Assembly: GCA_017935675.1 (NCBI GenBank)
Contig: JAGBHE010000024.1
Coordinates: forward strand, 16,245-80,244
Direction: 5' to 3'
Origin: Clostridia bacterium
GTDB lineage: Bacteria; Bacillota; Clostridia; UBA1381
DNA: 64,000 bases
Shown here: in pieces, positions 60,123 through 64,000 of the stretch
How the letters are laid out: the number at the start of each line of letters is the position of its first letter
Numbering within the stretch: the first letter of the stretch is position 1
Program-made: the position numbers and the translations under genes
Notes under the pieces: model-generated
Databases searched by the model: none
The model's input: only the letters and a program-made list of their open reading frames with translations
Told to the model about the DNA's origin: nothing

Positions 60123-60434
60123 TCAATCAAGGTGAAATACCGGTTTAAGATCAATGCTTACAGGGCTGTTATCAGGATTTGTTTCCATAATATCCGCCAT
60201 AAAGTCCCACCATTTTCTGTTAATAGCAGTGTCGGCGCCTGCAGCCCATTTTTCCTCGTCCTCTATTTCAATATACCCGAAAAGAGTATCGGTTTCTTTG
60301 TCGAGAAAAATCGAATAATTCTTTCCGCCATGCTCATGAATCATATCCTTCATTTCATCCCAAAGCTCATTATGACGCTTTTCATATTCAGACTCCATCC
60401 CGGGATACAGCTTCATTTTAAAACCCTTAATCAT
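60123..60434 (-). CDS. rhaM: L-rhamnose mutarotase
   Basis: A 103-residue dimeric ferredoxin-like protein that interconverts alpha- and beta-L-rhamnose. The family pattern is complete: LYPGMESEYEKRHNELW, NYSIFLDKETDTLFGYIEIED, WWDFMADIMETNPDNSP and the ending PVFHLD. The catalytic histidine is in EKRHNELW. The ATG at 60434 follows AAAAGGAGAT. No other rhamnose gene is in the window, so its place between luxS and cmk is unusual. Confidence 0.88.
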   Translation of the reverse strand: MIKGFKMKLYPGMESEYEKRHNELWDEMKDMIHEHGGKNYSIFLDKETDTLFGYIEIEDEEKWAAGADTAINRKWWDFMADIMETNPDNSPVSIDLKPVFHLD

Positions 60435-60458
60435 ATAAAATATCTCCTTTTCAAACAA

Positions 60459-60911
60459 CTAATTGTATAAAAAAGTATTGTTTCCGTTATTAAGCACATC
60501 AAGAAATCCCTGCGCCTCAGCCTTTGCGGCTTCACAGTCGAGATTTATATAATTTCCGCACTCCCGGGGGCTTTTTCCGAAAATCTCACCCTCATGCCCG
60601 GTAATTTTTCTAAGAGCCTCCTTAAGTGCGGCAAGGAAGCGCTCGTTATCGTCCATTTTTACAAGAACATAAAATCCGGTCTGACAGCCCATCGGTCCGA
60701 CATATATTACCTTATCGCCTATCGGTCCGTTTCTCAGATATGTGGCAAGCATATGCTCAAGGGAATGCATCTGTGAGTTTGACATAAGCTCGCCCGTATT
60801 CGGTTTTCTCATACGCAAATCATACGTTACAATATCCCCGTCCCGTCTTGAAACATAAATTCCCGGTTCAAGACGGCAATGGTCCACCTTAAAGCTTTCT
60901 ATTTTTTCCAT
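60459..60911 (-). CDS. luxS: S-ribosylhomocysteine lyase
   Basis: A 150-residue enzyme of the activated methyl cycle that makes homocysteine and the AI-2 precursor DPD. The iron/zinc site is complete: H-x3-H in MHSLEHMLATYLR (residues about 53-57) and the cysteine in MGCQTGFYVL (about 125). The ATG at 60911 has GAGG at a good distance; a GTG at 60920 sits too close to it. The upstream 130 bp contains a hairpin (GAGTCT/AGACTC, 60980-61002), with no recognised riboswitch. First gene of the luxS-rhaM-cmk-plsC-HAD run. Confidence 0.93.
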   Translation of the reverse strand: MEKIESFKVDHCRLEPGIYVSRRDGDIVTYDLRMRKPNTGELMSNSQMHSLEHMLATYLRNGPIGDKVIYVGPMGCQTGFYVLVKMDDNERFLAALKEALRKITGHEGEIFGKSPRECGNYINLDCEAAKAEAQGFLDVLNNGNNTFLYN

Positions 60912-61041
60912 GCTGCTCACACCTCAACACCTATCCTGTCCGAATTTTCAAAAATCATAATATGCATCCTCTTTCACTTGAGTCTATTCTTCAATCAGAC
61001 TCATTAATAAATACTTCACATTTTAGATGCCACCTGTTTAA

Positions 61042-61243
61042 GCGATATACTCGCTATCGCTCGTGCGATATATTTGTTCCAAATGCGATATAACCTCATT
61101 TCATTCGGTTGCGATATGATATAAATTCCTTTGTTCTCGTTGCGAAGCAACATATCGCATCCGTCAGGATATATCGCGTACAAAGTACATATCGCAAATT
61201 CCGTAAGGAATTTATATCGCTGAATTCAAGCATCGCTTGAATT
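61042..61243. repeat. Symmetrical array of GCGATAT/ATATCGC words with hairpins
   Basis: Within a 560-bp gene-free gap. GCGATAT occurs at 61042, 61065, 61085 and 61111; its reverse complement ATATCGC at 61152, 61171, 61189 and 61214. Between them lie short stems: GTTGC/GCAAC (61139-61151), ATCC/GGAT (61159-61170), GTAC/GTAC (61178-61188), AAATTCC/GGAATTT (61197-61214), and a 9-bp stem AATTCAAGC/GCTTGAATT (61223-61243). The set of four plus four is centred near 61131. The rest of the gap (61244-61470) is A/T-rich with no gene seen. Confidence 0.85.
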
Positions 61244-61470
61244 TATTATAACACACTGCCGATTTTTTTGCAATATTATACGAGTATAAAATTTTGAAAA
61301 TCTCAAATTTTTCATTATTTCCTGAAAATAATACCGCAAAACATTCCGATGTTTAACGGAAAGCATAAACGATTCAATAAATGTGCCTGGCAACATATTG
61401 CCAAGCAGCAAAATTTAAAATCGGCAAACTATTATATTAAATTTATAGACTTGACACGAGCAAAAATGTA

Positions 61471-62544
61471 TTATTTCCCACTGATAAGAAGTACATTTTC
61501 AACAAATGCTCTTTTATTATTATCAATAAAACCATGTGTTATATGTTCCATATTTTCGTTTATGGAACATATTGCATAATATCCATCCAAACTTTTTTCC
61601 AACACATAATAACTAAATTTTTCATTTTTAGCATCATAAACAACTGCAATATAATTGCTTAGAAGCAGTTTATCAAGTTCCGGAACCTTCAAACAATTAT
61701 ATATATCTGCCATGCTGAACAAAATCATATATTTATCATCTGATAATTTAGCCGTGTCAACTTCATAACTCTGGTATGCATGTAATGAATACTTATCTGA
61801 TATATCCTTTAAATATTTATAAATATCTTCCTCGCTTTTGATAATGAACTCTTCGTCTGATTCTGTCATATATCTAATTATTACAGTATTCATGCTTTTA
61901 CCCCAAATTTCATTATCAACATATGTTAAAAATGATTCAGGGTCATTCACAAATGCATCCTTTAATAATTCTGAATTTACGAACAAGTTTTCCGGAAAAT
62001 CGGTTTGTTCAAACAACATTCTTAACTCAAGATGCAATTTGCTCATAGTTCCATCATCATTTGAAAAATCAATTGTTGGATTGGGATATTTATAAATTTC
62101 TTCAAGTGATTTATTCGGAGAAGTAATATAAACAGTACTTGTTGTACCATCCCAATCAACTTTTGCATTTAAACTTTCCGCAACCGCACGAGCCGGAACA
62201 AGAGTTCTGCTATCTACTAATTGTGGTGGAACATCTAAAGTGATATTTTCACCTTTTACTGTGATTACCGTATTATCAATTTGCATTATTACCGTAATAT
62301 CATCTTTGGTTGCAGTTACAGTTTGTGTATCTCCATTCCAGTCTACGTTTGCCTCCATAGCTTCAAATATTTTACGCATTGGAACCATTGTTCTGTTATC
62401 TATCAACTGCGGTGGGACATCAAAATCCAATTTTTGCCCATCCAGTAAAACTTTTATTTCACCTTCAGCATTAACTGGTATAGAAAACATACCTATTACC
62501 ATAATTAAAGTTAAAAACAAACTTACTACTCTCTTACATTTCAT
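61471..62544 (-). CDS. Secreted protein with copper-amine-oxidase-N (stalk) repeats
   Basis: A 357-residue secreted protein with a signal peptide (about residues 1-27, ending PVNAEG). Two stalk-type repeats follow: VPPQLIDNRTMVPMRKIFEA and VPPQLVDSRTLVPARAVAES, each ending in a VDWDGTT/VDWNGDT strand, together about residues 30-145. The C-terminal 200 residues form an unrecognised, tyrosine-rich domain. The ATG at 62544 has AAGGAGG; a longer frame start in the repeat at 62571 is not used. The stalk modules are surface-attached in Clostridia, not enzymes. Confidence 0.82.
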   Translation of the reverse strand: MKCKRVVSLFLTLIMVIGMFSIPVNAEGEIKVLLDGQKLDFDVPPQLIDNRTMVPMRKIFEAMEANVDWNGDTQTVTATKDDITVIMQIDNTVITVKGENITLDVPPQLVDSRTLVPARAVAESLNAKVDWDGTTSTVYITSPNKSLEEIYKYPNPTIDFSNDDGTMSKLHLELRMLFEQTDFPENLFVNSELLKDAFVNDPESFLTYVDNEIWGKSMNTVIIRYMTESDEEFIIKSEEDIYKYLKDISDKYSLHAYQSYEVDTAKLSDDKYMILFSMADIYNCLKVPELDKLLLSNYIAVVYDAKNEKFSYYVLEKSLDGYYAICSINENMEHITHGFIDNNKRAFVENVLLISGK

Positions 62545-62563
62545 TTTTCTTTCCTCCTTTTCG

Positions 62564-62611
62564 TAACACAAGGGAACGGTTCGAGACCACTTAAAAAGAC
62601 CCCTTGTGTTA
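62564..62611. repeat. Dispersed ACACAAGG-type palindrome, copy 4
   Basis: An 11-bp inverted repeat, TAACACAAGGG and CCCTTGTGTTA, with a 26-base loop containing ACGGTTCGAGACC. It lies between the stop of the small membrane protein and the start of the stalk-domain gene, 20 bp from that ATG. Confidence 0.7.
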
Positions 62612-62628
62612 TAAGTTTGTTGATTTTT

Positions 62629-63120
62629 TTACCATTTTCTCATATTGTACGGTATAAATTTACTGAACCATACAGCAAAAGAATTTCTTTTTTTTGAAAG
62701 ATCAACCATATTGGAATCAGTAAAAATTCTTCTACTATTACTGTCAAGTTCATTTATATCTGCTGCAATAATTTTTTCTTTTGTAGACATATTAAACACA
62801 AAAAAACACTGTTTATATATAACATTTTCGCGCCGATATTCTCCATTATACCCCATGGACTTAGCACATACAGCATAAAAGCAATCATTGTCAACTGTAT
62901 AATAAATTACAATTGATGATATAGATTTTTTTGTTTCTGCATCATAGAAGAAGTATTCTCCTGCCCTTAGAAGCTGATATTGTCCTCTATCATCGAAATA
63001 AGTAATACAATCAGTCAAATCATATTCAACCCTTATGGTCGGTACAAAATATACAGCAAGGTAAATAATAAATAATAACAGCACTGCAAACAAAATACTT
63101 ACAATTGATTTATTAGACAT
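62629..63120 (-). CDS. Small membrane-anchored protein, candidate RHS partner
   Basis: A 163-residue protein with one N-terminal membrane helix (SIVSILFAVLLLFIIYLAVYFV) and an external beta-rich domain of about 130 residues (YDLTDCITYFDDRGQYQLL, ENVIYKQCFFVFNMSTKEKI). It starts 5 bp after the RHS stop and is in the same operon. That position is typical of immunity or accessory proteins of polymorphic toxins, but there is no family evidence. Unrecognised. Confidence 0.5.
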   Translation of the reverse strand: MSNKSIVSILFAVLLLFIIYLAVYFVPTIRVEYDLTDCITYFDDRGQYQLLRAGEYFFYDAETKKSISSIVIYYTVDNDCFYAVCAKSMGYNGEYRRENVIYKQCFFVFNMSTKEKIIAADINELDSNSRRIFTDSNMVDLSKKRNSFAVWFSKFIPYNMRKW

Positions 63121-63125
63121 TTTTC

Positions 63126-64000
63126 TTACCTCTCTATATTATAATTGACATTAATATTATAAGTTTTAATAGCACCCCATACTGGCATTTGTTCAATTGC
63201 AGCAATACTTCCTGCTATTCCACCTATAGCCTTTTTAAAACTATCAATTTCTTTTAATTTTTCAATATCAAAATCGTATATATCAAAAACATTTACATTG
63301 ACTATCCATGAACCAGTTTCTGTTTTATTACCAATTAATTTCACTGTGGCATTGTTAAACGATAAATATAAATCAGTAGTATTATTTAGCGTTAACACCA
63401 TTTCACCAGAATCAAAATGGGTAAAACCATCTTTTCCATAGCAATTTATTAGCCAATCTATTTCATTATTAATAGTTTTATTATTTCGTAATGAATATAC
63501 AACTAAATCCCCATTAATTCTATCAGAGCCGCTAATGTTTACCCCATCCCAATAGTCTGTAATTGATACATCTTCTGCCTTAAACCACCTTAAAGAATTG
63601 TGTAAAAATTGAGATGTTAAATTATATCCTAAAAGTTCTAATGCCTTTACACCTTTCATCCAAATTTCTTGTTGTCTTATCCACGGATTTATTAGTGCTT
63701 CACCATACATCCCACTTTGATCTATTCTGTTTACCGGATTCTGATTCCCATACACATACCAGTTATATCCATCCTCCGCAGTATCCTGTTGTGTAAACCG
63801 TCCTGTTGTCGGGTCATAGTATCTTGCTCTGAGGTAATACAGTCCTGTTGTTTCATCAAAGGTTTGTCCGAAGTATGTAAAGTGGTTTTCTATGGTCTCT
63901 TCTTTCTTGAGGAAGTTGCCCCATACATCGTAATCATAGGAATTCTTTACTGTCCCGGCAGTATCTACAATCTGGACAACATCTCCGTGTCCGTTATAGA
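63126..64000 (-). CDS. RHS-repeat protein, C-terminal part (5' end outside the window)
   Basis: The reading frame is open to the window edge, giving about 290 visible residues. RHS core sequence is unmistakable: YDVWGNFLKKEE, FGQTFDETTGLYYLRARYYD, PTTGRFTQQDTAEDGYN and WYVYGNQNPVNRIDQSG. From the last motif on, a unique tip of about 200 residues (GMYGEALINPW onwards, VNVFDIYDFDIEKL) replaces the shell. RHS proteins often carry toxin or adhesion tips here; the fold of this one is not evident. A GTG at 63755 within the core is not a real start. Transcribed towards the small membrane protein. Confidence 0.82.
   Translation of the reverse strand, partial: YNGHGDVVQIVDTAGTVKNSYDYDVWGNFLKKEETIENHFTYFGQTFDETTGLYYLRARYYDPTTGRFTQQDTAEDGYNWYVYGNQNPVNRIDQSGMYGEALINPWIRQQEIWMKGVKALELLGYNLTSQFLHNSLRWFKAEDVSITDYWDGVNISGSDRINGDLVVYSLRNNKTINNEIDWLINCYGKDGFTHFDSGEMVLTLNNTTDLYLSFNNATVKLIGNKTETGSWIVNVNVFDIYDFDIEKLKEIDSFKKAIGGIAGSIAAIEQMPVWGAIKTYNINVNYNIER

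Noticed and set aside
60912..61041. SAM or SAH riboswitch before luxS
   Set aside because: Only a 6-bp stem is visible; no conserved riboswitch core could be seen by eye.
61042..61243. CRISPR array
   Set aside because: Repeats are only 7 bp, occur in both orientations and are separated by uneven, palindromic spacers; no cas gene is nearby.
61451..61456. TTGACA on the + strand as a promoter
   Set aside because: No -10 box at 16-18 bp and no + strand gene downstream.

Overview
The window looks like a chromosomal segment of a low-GC Gram-positive anaerobe of the class Clostridia, probably a gut or other polysaccharide-rich-habitat species. The evidence is a conserved scpB/DUF2953/ytfJ/radical-SAM/rimO/pgsA/mltG gene order, three S-layer-homology (SLH) proteins, an Agr-type peptide quorum-sensing locus and textbook sigma-A promoters. 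Family-level placement is not possible by eye; an SLH-rich pectin- or glycan-degrading lineage of Oscillospirales/Monoglobales type is a guess. I saw no rRNA, tRNA, CRISPR array, transposase or phage gene.

Layout. 1-13.2 kb (+) is a long housekeeping run: scpB end, DUF2953, ytfJ, a radical SAM/DUF2344 pair, an HD hydrolase, recX, rimO, pgsA, mltG, a tRNA wobble-uridine modification pair (trmR-like and U32 protein), a zinc-ribbon membrane protein and a Ktr potassium transporter. 13.3-25.5 kb is mixed: a lipoprotein, a MATE exporter, a three-gene oxidoreductase/EamA operon, two AraC regulators, a GH13 enzyme, and a BlaI/BlaR1-type operon whose sensor is split in two and which ends in an SLH protein and a 55-residue protein. 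25.5-30.4 kb holds alaS, nth and a zinc-ribbon/coiled-coil pair.

30.5-54.3 kb (-) is the accessory core. It is a colinear operon of about 19 kb with a YtcQ/LplB/YtcP-type sugar importer, five secreted proteins with LamG-like segments, a heparinase II/III-type lyase, an apparently cytoplasmic M14 metallopeptidase homologue and two SLH-anchored surface proteins. Beside it lie a GH20 enzyme and a membrane-bound AraC regulator. The importer operon and the GH20 gene start from nearly identical 77-bp promoter/operator blocks, which ties them into one regulon, presumably for an N-acetylhexosamine/uronate-type polymer.

55.2-58.2 kb (+) is an agrA-agrC-agrD-agrB locus in which the pheromone precursor has no cysteine and its promoter carries a clear pair of LytTR-type direct repeats. 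58.3-60.9 kb (-) is luxS-rhaM-cmk-plsC-HAD. 61.0-61.25 kb holds a symmetrical array of GCGATAT/ATATCGC words and small hairpins. The window ends in a stalk-domain secreted protein, a small membrane protein and the C-terminal part of an RHS-repeat protein (-). A dispersed palindrome related to ACACAAGGGGACGG occurs four times, mostly at gene ends.
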